Source of the DNA: Kitasatospora sp. NBC_01287
GTDB lineage: Bacteria > Actinomycetota > Actinomycetes > Streptomycetales > Streptomycetaceae
Assembly (NCBI RefSeq): GCF_026340565.1
Contig: NZ_JAPEPB010000001.1
Span: 6,174,001 to 6,238,000 of the forward strand
Direction of reading: 5' to 3'
DNA length: 64,000 nt
Each line of letters begins with the position of its first letter. Position 1 is the stretch's first letter. Below are positions 52,044 through 63,462 of the stretch, piece after piece. Both the position numbers and the translations under genes were made by a program. The notes under the pieces were generated by a model, which did not search any database, was not told the DNA's origin, and saw only the letters and a program-made list of their open reading frames with translations.

Positions 52044-52675
52044 TCGCCGAGGACTCGGTCCTGCTGCGAGTGGGCCTGGTCAAGGTACTGGAGGCGGTGG
52101 GGTTCGAGGTGGTGGCGGCGGTCGGCGACGCGCAGGCGCTGCTCGCCGCCGTCGAGGAGCACCGGCCGAGGGTGGTGGTGACCGACGTGCGGATGCCACC
52201 GGGCTTCACCGACGAGGGCGTGCGGGCCGCGCTGCTGATCCGGCGGCAGTGGCCCGAGGTCGCGGTGCTGCTGCTCTCCCAGTACGTCGAGGAGCGGTAC
52301 GCCGCCGACCTGCTCGCCACCAACACCAGCGGGGTCGGCTACCTGCTCAAGGAGCGGGTGGCCAACGTCGACGACTTCGTGGACGCGCTGCAGCGGGTGG
52401 CCGCCGGGGGCACCGCGCTGGACCCGGAGGTGGTCGCCCAGCTGCTGGTGCGCCGGCACCGCGACCCGCTGGAGCGGCTGACCCCGCGCGAGCGCGACGT
52501 GCTGGCGCTGATGGCGGAGGGCCACTCCAACGCCGCGATAGCCGAGTCGCTGGTGGTCAGCGACAGCGCGGTGGCCAAGCACATCAGCAGCATCTTCAGC
52601 AAGCTCGACCTGCCGGCCGCCGACGCCACCCATCGGCGGGTGCTGGCGGTGCTGCGCTTCCTCGGGGAGGGCTAG
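52031..52675 (+). CDS. Response regulator, NarL/LuxR family
   Basis: 214 residues. Receiver domain: acidic pair AEDSV, phospho-acceptor Asp in VVVTDVRMPP, Lys in GYLLKERV; C-terminal LuxR HTH: LTPRERDVLALMAEGHSNAAIAESLVVSDSAVAKHISSIFSKL. GTG 52031 overlaps the kinase gene by 13 bp, indicating coupled translation. Probably binds the palindrome at 50334 or other sites and controls the DUF4097 gene that follows. Confidence 0.93.
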   Translation: MRAVIAEDSVLLRVGLVKVLEAVGFEVVAAVGDAQALLAAVEEHRPRVVVTDVRMPPGFTDEGVRAALLIRRQWPEVAVLLLSQYVEERYAADLLATNTSGVGYLLKERVANVDDFVDALQRVAAGGTALDPEVVAQLLVRRHRDPLERLTPRERDVLALMAEGHSNAAIAESLVVSDSAVAKHISSIFSKLDLPAADATHRRVLAVLRFLGEG

Positions 52676-53472
52676 TGATCCGGCGGGAGTCCGCCGGGCC
52701 GGGCCCGCGCGAGCGCCAGGTCTGGCGGCAGGTGGGGACGCTGGCCGGGGCGGTCGTGGTGCTGCTCGGCGCCGGGCAGACCTGGACCAGCCTGGTGCGG
52801 CAGGCCGCGGTGCGTCCCGACCCGTACCCGAGCTCGATCACCGCGCTGGAGCTGGACCTTCAGGACTCGACCGCCAACATCGACGCGACCACCCAGGGCC
52901 ATGTCGCGGTCCGCGAGACCGAGCACTGGACGGTCAGCCGCCCGCAGGTCACCCGCACCATCACCGACCACACCCTGCGGATCTCGGCCCGCTGCCCGCA
53001 ACTGCTCGGCGTCAGCGAGCCCGCCTGCTCGGTGGACCTGGACATCGCGGCCCCGCCCGGCACCGCCGTCGCGATCCGGAGCAACTCCGGCGCCACCCGG
53101 ATCCGCGGCCTGAGCGGCGCTCTGAGCCTGCGCACCAACTCCGGCTCGATCGAGCTGGACGGGATCTCGGGACGGGTCGACGCCCAGCTGACCAGCGGCT
53201 CGATCAACGGCCAGCGGCTGGCCTCGGCCGAGGTGCAGGCCGCGGTCACCTCGGGCTCGATGGACCTGGGGTTCGCCGCGGCGCCGCGCACCCTGGCGCT
53301 GGCCTGCACCTCGGGCTCGATCAACGTGGGCCTGCCGCCGGGCAGCACCTACCGCCTCAACACCTCGGGGTCGGCGGACACCGACCCCGCGCTGATCGAC
53401 CCGGCCTCCTCGAACTCGATCACCGCGGTCAGCGGCTCCGGGCACACCAGCCTCGGGTACGCCACCGGCTGA
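52675..53472 (+). CDS. DUF4097-family beta-strand repeat protein, membrane-anchored
   Basis: 265 residues. One N-terminal hydrophobic segment (VGTLAGAVVVLLGAGQTW) as a signal anchor, then a repetitive beta-helix with units such as IRSNSGATRIRGL, LRTNSGSIELDGI, LTSGSINGQ, VTSGSMDLG, CTSGSINVGL. The start GTG shares one base with the preceding TAG. DUF4097 proteins are often the target of the adjacent two-component pair and may work at the cell envelope. Confidence 0.88.
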   Translation: MIRRESAGPGPRERQVWRQVGTLAGAVVVLLGAGQTWTSLVRQAAVRPDPYPSSITALELDLQDSTANIDATTQGHVAVRETEHWTVSRPQVTRTITDHTLRISARCPQLLGVSEPACSVDLDIAAPPGTAVAIRSNSGATRIRGLSGALSLRTNSGSIELDGISGRVDAQLTSGSINGQRLASAEVQAAVTSGSMDLGFAAAPRTLALACTSGSINVGLPPGSTYRLNTSGSADTDPALIDPASSNSITAVSGSGHTSLGYATG

Positions 53473-53553
53473 GGGCGGCCCGGCGGGGCCCGCGCGGCGG
53501 TGGGGGACAATGGAGAGTCCCGTCCACCCGCTCCCGCCGAGGACCGCCCGCGC

Positions 53554-54738
53554 ATGACCGCCACGCCCGAAGCCCCCGCAGCCGCCCCCGAAGCCCCCGC
53601 CGGCGAGTTCGCGCCGCTGTCGATCGGCCCGCTCCAGGTCTGGCCGCCGGTGGTGCTCGCGCCGATGGCGGGGATCACCAACGCCCCGTTCCGCACCCTC
53701 TGTCGCGAGCAGTCCGGCGGCAAGGGCCTGTTCGTCAGCGAGATGATCACCACCCGGGCCCTGGTCGAGCGCAACGCCAAGACCATGCAGCTGATCCACT
53801 TCGACCCGAGCGAGCAGCCGCGCTCGATCCAGCTCTACGGGGTGGACCCGGCCACCGTCGGCAAGGCCGCCCGCATGATCGCGGACGAGGGCCTGGCCGA
53901 CCACATCGACCTCAACTTCGGCTGCCCGGTGCCCAAGGTGACCCGCAAGGGCGGTGGCTCGGCGCTGCCGTACAAGCGCAACCTGCTGCGCGAGCTGCTG
54001 CGCGAGGCGGTGGCCGGCGCGGGCGGGCTGCCGGTCACCATGAAGATGCGCAAGGGCATCGACGACGACCACCTGACCTACCTGGACGCCGGCCGGATCG
54101 GCGCCGAGGAGGGTGTCTCGGCGATCGCCCTGCACGGGCGCACCGCCTCCCAGCACTACGGCGGCACCGCCGACTGGTCGGCGATCGCCCGGCTGCGCGA
54201 GGCGGTCCCGGGGCACGTCCCGGTGCTCGGCAACGGCGACATCTGGTCGGCACCGGACGCGCTGCGGATGATGCGCGAGACCGGCTGCGACGGCGTGGTG
54301 GTCGGCCGCGGCTGCCTGGGCCGGCCGTGGCTCTTCAAGGACCTGGTCGCGGTCTTCGAGGGTGTCACCGACCCCGTCCGCCCGAGCTTCGCCGAGGTCG
54401 CGGCCGCCATGCTGCGTCACGCCGAGCTGCTGGGGCAGTGGATGAAGGACGAGCAGCGCGGCGTGGTCGACTTCCGCAAGCACGTGGCCTGGTACACCAA
54501 GGGCTTCTCGGTCGGCTCTCAGCTGCGGGTCAAGCTGGCCACGGCATCCTCGCTCGGCGAGCTGTCAGAGCTGCTCGCCGAGGTGGACCAGGAGCAGCGC
54601 TGGCCGGCCGGCGCGGACGGCCCGCGCGGGCGCACCAGCGGCAACGGCCGGGTGGTCCTGCCGGAGGGCTGGTTGGACGATCCGTACGACTGCGCCGTGC
54701 CGAGCGTTGACGCCGAATCGGACAGCTCCGGCGGATGA
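53554..54738 (+). CDS. dusB: tRNA-dihydrouridine synthase (DusB type)
   Basis: 394 residues. FMN-binding TIM barrel: VVLAPMAGITNAPFRTLCRE, catalytic Cys in LNFGCPVPKVTRKGGGSAL, HGRTASQHYGGTADW, NGDIWSAPDA and the C-terminal FRKHVAWYTKGF helical domain. Reduces uridines of tRNA using NADPH. The first ~25 residues are Ala/Pro/Glu-rich. ATG 53554 is used; a start 18 codons up is in frame. A classical terminator follows. Confidence 0.95.
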   Translation: MTATPEAPAAAPEAPAGEFAPLSIGPLQVWPPVVLAPMAGITNAPFRTLCREQSGGKGLFVSEMITTRALVERNAKTMQLIHFDPSEQPRSIQLYGVDPATVGKAARMIADEGLADHIDLNFGCPVPKVTRKGGGSALPYKRNLLRELLREAVAGAGGLPVTMKMRKGIDDDHLTYLDAGRIGAEEGVSAIALHGRTASQHYGGTADWSAIARLREAVPGHVPVLGNGDIWSAPDALRMMRETGCDGVVVGRGCLGRPWLFKDLVAVFEGVTDPVRPSFAEVAAAMLRHAELLGQWMKDEQRGVVDFRKHVAWYTKGFSVGSQLRVKLATASSLGELSELLAEVDQEQRWPAGADGPRGRTSGNGRVVLPEGWLDDPYDCAVPSVDAESDSSGG

Positions 54739-54790
54739 TCTAGCCGAAACGTCAAAAACGCCCTCGCGGAGCTCTGGGACGCGCTGGCGG

Positions 54791-54828
54791 AGCCCTCTTG
54801 GCCGATCTGGCCAAGAGGGCTCCTTTTT
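54791..54828 (+). terminator. Rho-independent terminator of dusB
   Basis: Perfect 13-bp arms AGCCCTCTTGGCC (54791-54803) and GGCCAAGAGGGCT (54809-54821), GATCT loop, followed by CCTTTTT. Confidence 0.92.
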
Positions 54829-55119
54829 GGCAGATCGTCCCTACGCTCCGCGCACGGAACGGCGCGTTGGGCGACGGATTGACCAGTTCCGATACGTACG
54901 ATGAGCGAGTCGCGTCCGTGACGCTTGCCACACCGAAGGGCGGCTGACGGCGCGTCAGGGGTCCGGAACGTGCCGTGTTGTCCAACTGGGCGCCAAATCG
55001 CTTCCCGAACGGGCATCCGAGCCGATCCGCCCCTTGGCTGCAGGAAATCAAGCCGGGGAAACATGGCGGACCACCCGCCGCTACCCTCCGTCCGGTCTGG
55101 GTGATCTTCACGTATCCAT

Positions 55120-55138
55120 GTGTTCAATACTTGAACAC
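55120..55138 (+). promoter_or_regulatory. Palindrome in the ppdK promoter region
   Basis: GTGTTCAA-TAC-TTGAACAC, perfect 8-bp arms, overlapping the expected -35 region upstream of TAGCGT. Likely operator for a regulator not encoded nearby. Confidence 0.5.
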
Positions 55139-55312
55139 TCGCTAGCGTCAGCCGGACGATTTCAGCAACAGAGGTGAACGCCTTCACAAGCTTTTGATCT
55201 CATGGGTCGTCAGCGGCTCCCGGGATCGGACGGCCTATCGACGGCGCGCAACAGCCTTCGAAATGGGTATGTTCTCCGGCGTCAGGGCAACCCCGTGCGA
55301 GGAGACCGACCC

Positions 55313-58021
<2,709 letters not shown>

Positions 58022-58206
58022 CCGCGCCCCCTCCAGCGGGGAGGGGCGGCCGGCGGTGCTCGGCGCAGGAGAACCGCCGGACGTACAGGGGCCGGGGCGG
58101 GAGAGGACAACGGCGTCCTCTCCCGCCCCGGCCCACGCGTTCGCGGCCCGTGTCCCGCGCCCCCGGATGCGGCCCCGCGACCGGGAGGGACGGCAAGCTG
58201 GAGTCC

Positions 58207-58584
58207 ATGACCAGTCGCCTCCGCCTGCTCGTCGTCGCCGCGCTGCTCGTCTGCGCGGTGGCGGGCGCCGCCGTCTACGCGATGGACCGGCACAAGCCCG
58301 CCTCCCGGTACGTCTGCCGGACCCGGCTGCCCGGCCAGGCGCGGGACACACTGGCGCTGATCGGCCGCGGCGGCCCGTTCCCCTACCGCACCGACGGCGT
58401 GGTCTTCGACAACCGCGAGCGGCGCCTGCCGAGCGAGCCCAGCGGCTACTACCACGAGTACACCGTGCGGACCCCGGGCTCGGCGGACCGCGGCGCCCGA
58501 CGGATCGTCATCGGGCAGGCCGGCGAGGAGTACTGGACGGCGGACCACTACGGCACCTTCCAGCGGATCGACACCGGCTGCTGA
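58207..58584 (+). CDS. Secreted guanyl-specific ribonuclease (RNase Sa type)
   Basis: 125 residues: signal peptide (RLRLLVVAALLVCAVAGAAVYA) followed by a mature part closely like RNase Sa: DTLALIGRGGPFPYRTDGVVFDNRE, YYHEYTV with catalytic Glu, GARRIVIG with Arg, and ADHYGTFQRID with catalytic His. Terminal Cys and CRTRL Cys would form the family's disulfide. No barstar-type inhibitor gene is adjacent. ATG 58207. Confidence 0.93.
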   Translation: MTSRLRLLVVAALLVCAVAGAAVYAMDRHKPASRYVCRTRLPGQARDTLALIGRGGPFPYRTDGVVFDNRERRLPSEPSGYYHEYTVRTPGSADRGARRIVIGQAGEEYWTADHYGTFQRIDTGC

Positions 58585-58692
58585 GTTCGCTCTTTCCCGA
58601 CCGCCGGCCCGCACGGGCTCTACCACCGGCCGCCCTGCGCCGGCCGGCCGAGGTCGCCACCGCCGCGGGCGCCGCCTCGCGGGACGCCGCGG

Positions 58693-58713
58693 CCCCTGAC
58701 TCGAAGTCAGGGG
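58693..58713. terminator. Hairpin between the RNase and the AbiEi-like gene
   Basis: CCCCTGACT-CGA-AGTCAGGGG, perfect 9-bp stem in a convergent intergenic region. No T-tract. Confidence 0.6.
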
Positions 58714-58796
58714 GCGGCCTCCGCACCCGTACGGCTCCCGCAACCGCTCCCGCAACCGCCCCTGCGTCCGCCCGTGCGTCCGTGCGTCCGTACGGC

Positions 58797-59801
58797 CTAG
58801 CCCATCCGCTGCCTGGTCCAGGTCAGCCGGTGGTAGGGCCCGTGCGGGCCGGTGGCCAGCAGGGTGCGCAGCTCGCCCAGCACGGTGGCCGCGTCGGTCC
58901 GCAGCTGGTGCGGGGTGGCCCGGACCACCGGGAGCCGGGCCGCCGTCAGGCGGTTGCCCCGGGTCAGGGTCCGCTCGTAGTCCGCGGGGCGCAGGTGCCA
59001 GGCCCGGGAGTCGATCTCCAGCGCCACGCAGGCCTGCGGCCAGAACGCGTCCGGGATCGCCAGGAAGCGGCCGTCCAGCAGCAGCGTCGGGTTCCACAGC
59101 GGCTCCGGCAGCCCGCCGCGCCGCAGCAACTCGCGCGCCTCGCTCTCCGCGATCGAGTAGATCCCGCAGGTCAGCTCGTCCGCGACCTGCTGCACGTGCG
59201 GCAGCGCCAGGGTCGCGGCGGGGCTCGCCAGCAGCTTGGTCAGCAGGTCGGCGCGCTCGCACAGCCGCCCCTGCACCGCCTCCGCGCAGAGCGTCCGGAA
59301 CTGCCGGGTGCTCGTCAGATGCGGTGCCGCGTCGGCCAGCGCGCGCCCGACGTCGACGCTCCACAGGCCGTCGTCCCGCTCGAAGCCGGCCGGCTGCCCG
59401 CTGGTTCTGGCCGGTGCCCGGTGCACCCGGACGAAGTCCCGGCTGGCCACCCGCCGCCCCGCCGGGATCAGGACGTCGACCACGTCGACGTCCGAGGGGT
59501 GTCCCGCGCTGGTCAGTCCGGCCTCGGCCAGCACGGCGAGCCCGGTGAGCAGGACGGAGCCCGGTCGCGGGCGCTCGCCCTTGGGGGCGGCGTAGCTGAG
59601 GGCCGCGCGCAGCCGCTGATGCGCGGTCAGCCGTCCGCTCTGCAGGCAGATCACCCGGGGCAGCACCCGCTGCCAGGGGCCGCCGGGGCGCAGCCGATGC
59701 GCGATGGTCCCGGATGGGACACCGTGCTCGATCAGCTGTGCGCGGGTGACGATGTGCTGCTGGTCGGCGCCGAGCAGCCGGACGGAATCGAGGGGACTCA
59801 T
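58797..59801 (-). CDS. AbiEi-antitoxin-like/DUF559-like fusion protein
   Basis: 334 residues. The N-terminus (LLGADQQHIVTRAQLIEHGVPSGTIAHRLRPGGPWQRVLPRVI) is the winged helix found in AbiEi-type antitoxins. The C-terminus (LLLDGRFLAIPDAFWPQACVALEIDSRAWHLRPADYERTLTRGNRLTAARLPVVRATPHQL) resembles the endonuclease-like VSR/DUF559 fold with Asp and Glu in D-x(n)-ExD-like spacing. Such fused proteins are common in actinobacteria and no AbiEii toxin gene is next to it. Function unknown. Confidence 0.8.
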   Translation of the reverse strand: MSPLDSVRLLGADQQHIVTRAQLIEHGVPSGTIAHRLRPGGPWQRVLPRVICLQSGRLTAHQRLRAALSYAAPKGERPRPGSVLLTGLAVLAEAGLTSAGHPSDVDVVDVLIPAGRRVASRDFVRVHRAPARTSGQPAGFERDDGLWSVDVGRALADAAPHLTSTRQFRTLCAEAVQGRLCERADLLTKLLASPAATLALPHVQQVADELTCGIYSIAESEARELLRRGGLPEPLWNPTLLLDGRFLAIPDAFWPQACVALEIDSRAWHLRPADYERTLTRGNRLTAARLPVVRATPHQLRTDAATVLGELRTLLATGPHGPYHRLTWTRQRMG

Positions 59802-59906
59802 GGCGGGGTGGTGCCCAGCGAAACCGTAGGTATGCGAAATATCCCCCTCATGGGGTCATCCGCCCCGCGCGTTGACGCGCCCTCCGGCCTGCCCGACCCG
59901 CCCCCG

Positions 59907-59980
59907 ACCCGAGCCCGAGCCCGAGCCGAGCCCGAGCCGCCCCGCAGCAGGGCTTCGGAGCGGCTCGGGTCGGGCTCGGG
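59907..59980. terminator. Long GC-rich inverted repeat
   Basis: Repeats of CCCGAGCC on one side and GGCTCGGG on the other form an imperfect ~20-bp stem just downstream of the GNAT gene (minus strand). Probable terminator. Confidence 0.5.
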
Positions 59981-59984
59981 CGGA

Positions 59985-60728
59985 TCAGGCGGGGATCAGC
60001 GAGCCGGCGTGTCTGACACACTCCTGGTCGAGTTCGCGCCCCATGCCGCGGTCGAGCCGCCGCTCCGGCGCGCTGGGCGCGATCGCCGCCGCGATCCGCA
60101 GCTCGATGATGTCCCGCACGGCCGGCCACTCCTCGGCCAGGATCGAGTAGAACGCGGTGCTGCGCACCACCCCGTCCAGCCCCCTGCTGTGGGCCCGCCG
60201 CACCCCTTCCGAGGTGGCCCCCAGCCGCTCGATCGCCGCGCGCGAGCGCAGGTTGCGGGCGTCGGCGCGCAGCGAGATCCGCTGCACGCCCCAGGCCTCG
60301 AAGGCGTGCCGGAGCATCAGCAGCTTGGCCTCGGTGTTGATGCCGGTGCCCTGGGCGAGCGCGGAGAGCCAGGTGCGGCCGATCTCGGCGGCGTCGGGGA
60401 CGGCGGTGGCCGGGTCGCCGACCGGGCCCGAGGGCAGCGGCGGCCAGACCACCGGGCCCTGCCAGTAGTCCAGTTCCAGGAACCGGGTGGACCCGACCAC
60501 CAGGCCGTCCGCCGCCCGCACGGTGGCGAAGACCAGCGATCGGCCGGCCGCCATGTCGGCCTGCGCGGTGGCGATGAACTCGCGGGTGGCCGCCAGGTCC
60601 TGGGGAACGGCGGTGAAGGCGTACGACGCGCGGTCCGCGGCGGCGGCCGCGACCAGCCCTTCGGCGTGCTGCTCGCCGAGGGGCTCCAGCCGAACGGTGC
60701 GGCCGGTGAGGGTGACAGGTGCTGGCAC
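59985..60728 (-). CDS. GNAT acetyltransferase (RimJ/RimL type)
   Basis: 247 residues. Pattern VTLTGRTVRLEPLGEQHAEGL, GSTRFLELD, EIGRTWLSALAQGTGINTEAKLLMLRHAFEAWGVQRISLRADARNLRSRAAIERLGATSEGVRR is typical of N-terminal acetyltransferases, with acetyl-CoA loop QGTGIN in place of QGxGxG/A. GTG 60728 with GAAGG upstream. Target unknown. Confidence 0.9.
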   Translation of the reverse strand: MPAPVTLTGRTVRLEPLGEQHAEGLVAAAAADRASYAFTAVPQDLAATREFIATAQADMAAGRSLVFATVRAADGLVVGSTRFLELDYWQGPVVWPPLPSGPVGDPATAVPDAAEIGRTWLSALAQGTGINTEAKLLMLRHAFEAWGVQRISLRADARNLRSRAAIERLGATSEGVRRAHSRGLDGVVRSTAFYSILAEEWPAVRDIIELRIAAAIAPSAPERRLDRGMGRELDQECVRHAGSLIPA

Positions 60729-61395
60729 GGAACCTTCGGTCCTTCGGCGATCGGAGGGACCCTCGCGCCCAGGGTGCGGGCGTCCGGGAGGGGCAGTCGC
60801 CCCGCCGGGGTGCTCCGCCGCCCCCCGGGTACGCCGGAGCTCGGCGGTACGGCGGGGGAGGGGCGGCCCCGAACGGGCAGCGCGGTGCCGGAGCGGGCAC
60901 GGTTCGCATGGACCGGTCCGGCGGGAGGTGCGGGGGGACAGTGTGCGTCCGCGAGATGGCCGAAGAAGGAACGAGAGCGCGAAGGGAAGCGGGCGGCCAG
61001 GTGAAGGCAAGGGGGGAGTCAGGTGGCTGACCGCACATGGGTCGGGCCGCGGCCCACGGCGTGACAGACGACGTGGCGACGACGCGATGATGCGAGGCAG
61101 CGAGAGGACGATACCCGGCTTGGCCCCGTGCGTCACTTCGCGGCACGCGGGTCGGGGGCGCCAGTGTGCCGATGCTACCCCCGGCGGCTGCCCTCGGTCT
61201 GCCCCTGTGACCTGGGCGGCCGTGCTGACCTGCGCCGATGGCCTGGTTCTCGAGTCGCCGCCGAGGTGGGAGGTGAGAAGATTCCAGTGCGTTCCGGCAG
61301 CGGGGAATGTCAGTGCCACGCGGCACGCTGGTGCTGTTGCCGGACCGGTACGGCCGGACAGGTAGGACCGACGACGAGAAACGGTTGGGTGCGCG
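60729..61395. other. 667-bp gene-free region
   Basis: Between the divergent GNAT and PAC2 genes. Frames here are short, Arg/Gly-rich and carry no motif; no tRNA or clear hairpin was found. It holds the two divergent promoters and possibly an unknown RNA. Confidence 0.5.
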
Positions 61396-62343
61396 GTGCG
61401 TGATCCCGAGGCGCTGTACGAGCTTGAACCGCAGGGTGTGGCAGCGGTGGCGGCTGCGAACGCGGCCGTGACCTCCGTGGCCGAGGGCGGCTTGGTCCTG
61501 CTCTACCACCTTGAGGGCTTCATGGACGCGGGCGAGGCGGGCGGCCAGGTGATGGCGCACCTGCTGGCCGAGGGCAGCCCGCAGGTGGTGGCCAGGTTCG
61601 ACCACGACCGCCTGGTGGACTACCGCGCCCGGCGCCCCGCGATGACCTTCGACCGGGAGAGCTGGGTCTCCTACGAGCCGCCGGAGATCCTGCTCCAACT
61701 GGTCCAGGACTCCACCGGCACCGCGTTCCTGGTGCTCACCGGCCCCGAGCCGGACGTCGAGTGGGAGGCCTTCGCGGCCGCCGTCGGCCGGCTGGCCGAG
61801 GAGTTGGGAGTGCGCCTGGCGGTGGACTTCCACGGCATCCCGATGGGCGTGCCGCACACCCGCCCGGTCGGCCTGACCCCGCACGGCAACCGGCTCGACC
61901 TGGCCGCCGGGTACCCGCAGTGGTTCGAGAAGGCGCAGGTGCCGGGCAGCGCCCAGGCGCTGGTCGAGTACCGGCTCGCCGAGGCCGGCCACGACGTGCT
62001 CGGCTTCGCGGTGCACGTGCCCCACTACGTGGCGCGTTCGGCCTACCCGGCCGCCGCCGTGCTGATCCTGGAGGCCGTCCAGTCCGCCACCGGCCTGGTG
62101 CTGCCCGGGCAGGCGCTACGCGAGCGGGTCGGCGAGGTCTACGCCGACATCGAGGAGCAACTTTCCCAGGGCGATGACGAGCTGCGCTCGGCGATCCGCG
62201 GCATGGAGGGCCAGTACGACGCGGTGGCGGGTGCCGAGAGCCGCGAGAGCCTGCTCGCCGAGGCCGCCGAGCTCCCCTCCGCCGAGGAGTTGGGCCGCCG
62301 CTTCGAGGAGTTCCTCGCCGAGCACGAGCGCGGCGCGGAGTAG
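61396..62343 (+). CDS. PAC2-family protein (proteasome assembly chaperone-like)
   Basis: 315 residues. The family signature is [24 protein letters not shown] near the N-terminus, then [30 protein letters not shown], and [18 protein letters not shown]. It is widespread in actinobacteria, where a role with the proteasome is assumed but not shown. The C-terminal ~80 residues are helical and acidic. GTG 61396 has no clear ribosome site. Confidence 0.9.
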   Translation: MRDPEALYELEPQGVAAVAAANAAVTSVAEGGLVLLYHLEGFMDAGEAGGQVMAHLLAEGSPQVVARFDHDRLVDYRARRPAMTFDRESWVSYEPPEILLQLVQDSTGTAFLVLTGPEPDVEWEAFAAAVGRLAEELGVRLAVDFHGIPMGVPHTRPVGLTPHGNRLDLAAGYPQWFEKAQVPGSAQALVEYRLAEAGHDVLGFAVHVPHYVARSAYPAAAVLILEAVQSATGLVLPGQALRERVGEVYADIEEQLSQGDDELRSAIRGMEGQYDAVAGAESRESLLAEAAELPSAEELGRRFEEFLAEHERGAE

Positions 62344-62367
62344 CGTGTCCACCGGGGGGTGGGGTGG

Positions 62368-63363
62368 ATGCGTGGACTGACCGGCGTCGCCGGGCTGGTG
62401 GCGCTGCTGGTGCTGGCCGGCTGTTCGGGCTCCGGTGCCGGGCCGGCGGGGCAGCGGCAGCCGGTCCGCTCGACCGCGCCGACCGGGGCCGGCGCTCCGA
62501 GCGGGCCCAGCACTCCTAGCCGGCCCAGCACCCCGAGCGGGCCGTACGTGGCGCTCGGGGACTCCTACACCGCCGGCTTGCAGGTCGCCCCGGCCGGCGG
62601 CGGGCCCAAGGGCTGCGGGCGTTCTGCCGTCGACTATCCCGCGCTGGTGGCCGCCGGTCTGAAGCTGGCCCCGGGCCAGTTCGCCGATGTCAGCTGCTCC
62701 AGCGCCACCACCGCCGATCTGACGGCCGCCCAGTCGGTCACCGGCGGCCCCAATCCGCCGCAGCTGGACGCACTGAGTGCCGACACCCGCCTGGTCACGG
62801 TCGGGATCGGCGGCAACGACGCGGACTTCATGAGCGTGGTGAAGAAGTGCGCCGAGGACGGGCTGATGAACGCGGCGGCCAAGCTGGTCGACCCGCGCGC
62901 GGCCAGGAGCGCCCCCTGCCAGGCCGCGTACACCGCCGCCGACGGCAGCGACAAGCTGGCCGGGGTGCTGGACACCGTCGGGCAGCGGCTGGCCGGGGTG
63001 CTGGGCGAGATCGCGCGGCGCGCGCCGCGGGCCAAGGTGTACGTGGTCGGCTATCCGGCGCTGCTGCCCGCCGACCCCGCCTCCTGCGCGCCGGTGCTGG
63101 GCGGCACGGTGACCGCGGGCGACCTGGCCTTCCTCGACACCCAGGAGCAGCGGCTCAACGCGGTGCTGCGCGAGCGGGCCGCGGCTGCCGGCGCGGGCTT
63201 CGTGGACACCTACACGCCCTCGCTCGGGCACGACATGTGCGCAGGCGGCCCCGACCGCTGGATCGAGCCGCCGCTCGCGGCCCCCGGCCGTGCTCCGCTG
63301 CACCCGAACGCGGCCGGCCAGCAGGGCATGGCGGCGGCGGTGCTGCGCAGCGTCGAGGGCTGA
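62368..63363 (+). CDS. SGNH/GDSL hydrolase, lipoprotein
   Basis: 331 residues. Lipobox VLAGC at about 17-21 after a short signal, a Ser/Pro-rich linker, then the hydrolase: block I YVALGDSYTAG (nucleophile Ser), block III GIGGNDADF, and block V PLHPNAAGQQGMA (Asp/His pair). Cys pairs suggest disulfides outside the membrane. ATG 62368 is used; GTG 62359 is 3 codons upstream. Probably an esterase or lipase of unknown substrate. Confidence 0.92.
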   Translation: MRGLTGVAGLVALLVLAGCSGSGAGPAGQRQPVRSTAPTGAGAPSGPSTPSRPSTPSGPYVALGDSYTAGLQVAPAGGGPKGCGRSAVDYPALVAAGLKLAPGQFADVSCSSATTADLTAAQSVTGGPNPPQLDALSADTRLVTVGIGGNDADFMSVVKKCAEDGLMNAAAKLVDPRAARSAPCQAAYTAADGSDKLAGVLDTVGQRLAGVLGEIARRAPRAKVYVVGYPALLPADPASCAPVLGGTVTAGDLAFLDTQEQRLNAVLRERAAAAGAGFVDTYTPSLGHDMCAGGPDRWIEPPLAAPGRAPLHPNAAGQQGMAAAVLRSVEG

Positions 63364-63398
63364 GCCGGCCGGGCGCCGCTCCGCCGGAGCCCGCGTCC

Positions 63399-63460
63399 GC
63401 TCAGGCGGGGCCGCGTGCGCTCAGCCGGGGCTCGCGTCCGCTCAGCCGGGGCTCGCGTCC
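63399..63460. repeat. Tandem 21-bp repeats after the SGNH gene
   Basis: Unit GCTCAGCCGGGGCTCGCGTCC at 63419-63439 and 63440-63460, preceded by an imperfect copy at 63399-63418. Confidence 0.75.
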
Positions 63461-63462
63461 GC

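Larger units (their letters stand above)
54739..55312. other. 574-bp gene-free region before ppdK
   Basis: Contains the dusB terminator (54791-54826), a moderately AT-rich stretch, a perfect 8-bp palindrome at 55120-55138 and a TAGCGT -10-like box at about 55143. No convincing gene. The probable ppdK leader is therefore about 160 nt long. Confidence 0.6.

Noticed and set aside
54519-55187. 222-residue minus-strand frame running from dusB into the intergenic region
   Set aside because: Half overlaps dusB, the rest has no domain and crosses the dusB terminator hairpin.
58693-58713. tRNA arm-like sequence CTGACTCGAAGTCAG
   Set aside because: A simple 9-bp hairpin; no acceptor stem, D-arm or TTCGA-type T-arm can be built around it.
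60487-61365. 292-residue plus-strand frame opposite the GNAT gene and over the long gap
   Set aside because: Shadow of the GNAT gene at its start and Arg/Ser-rich noise after it.
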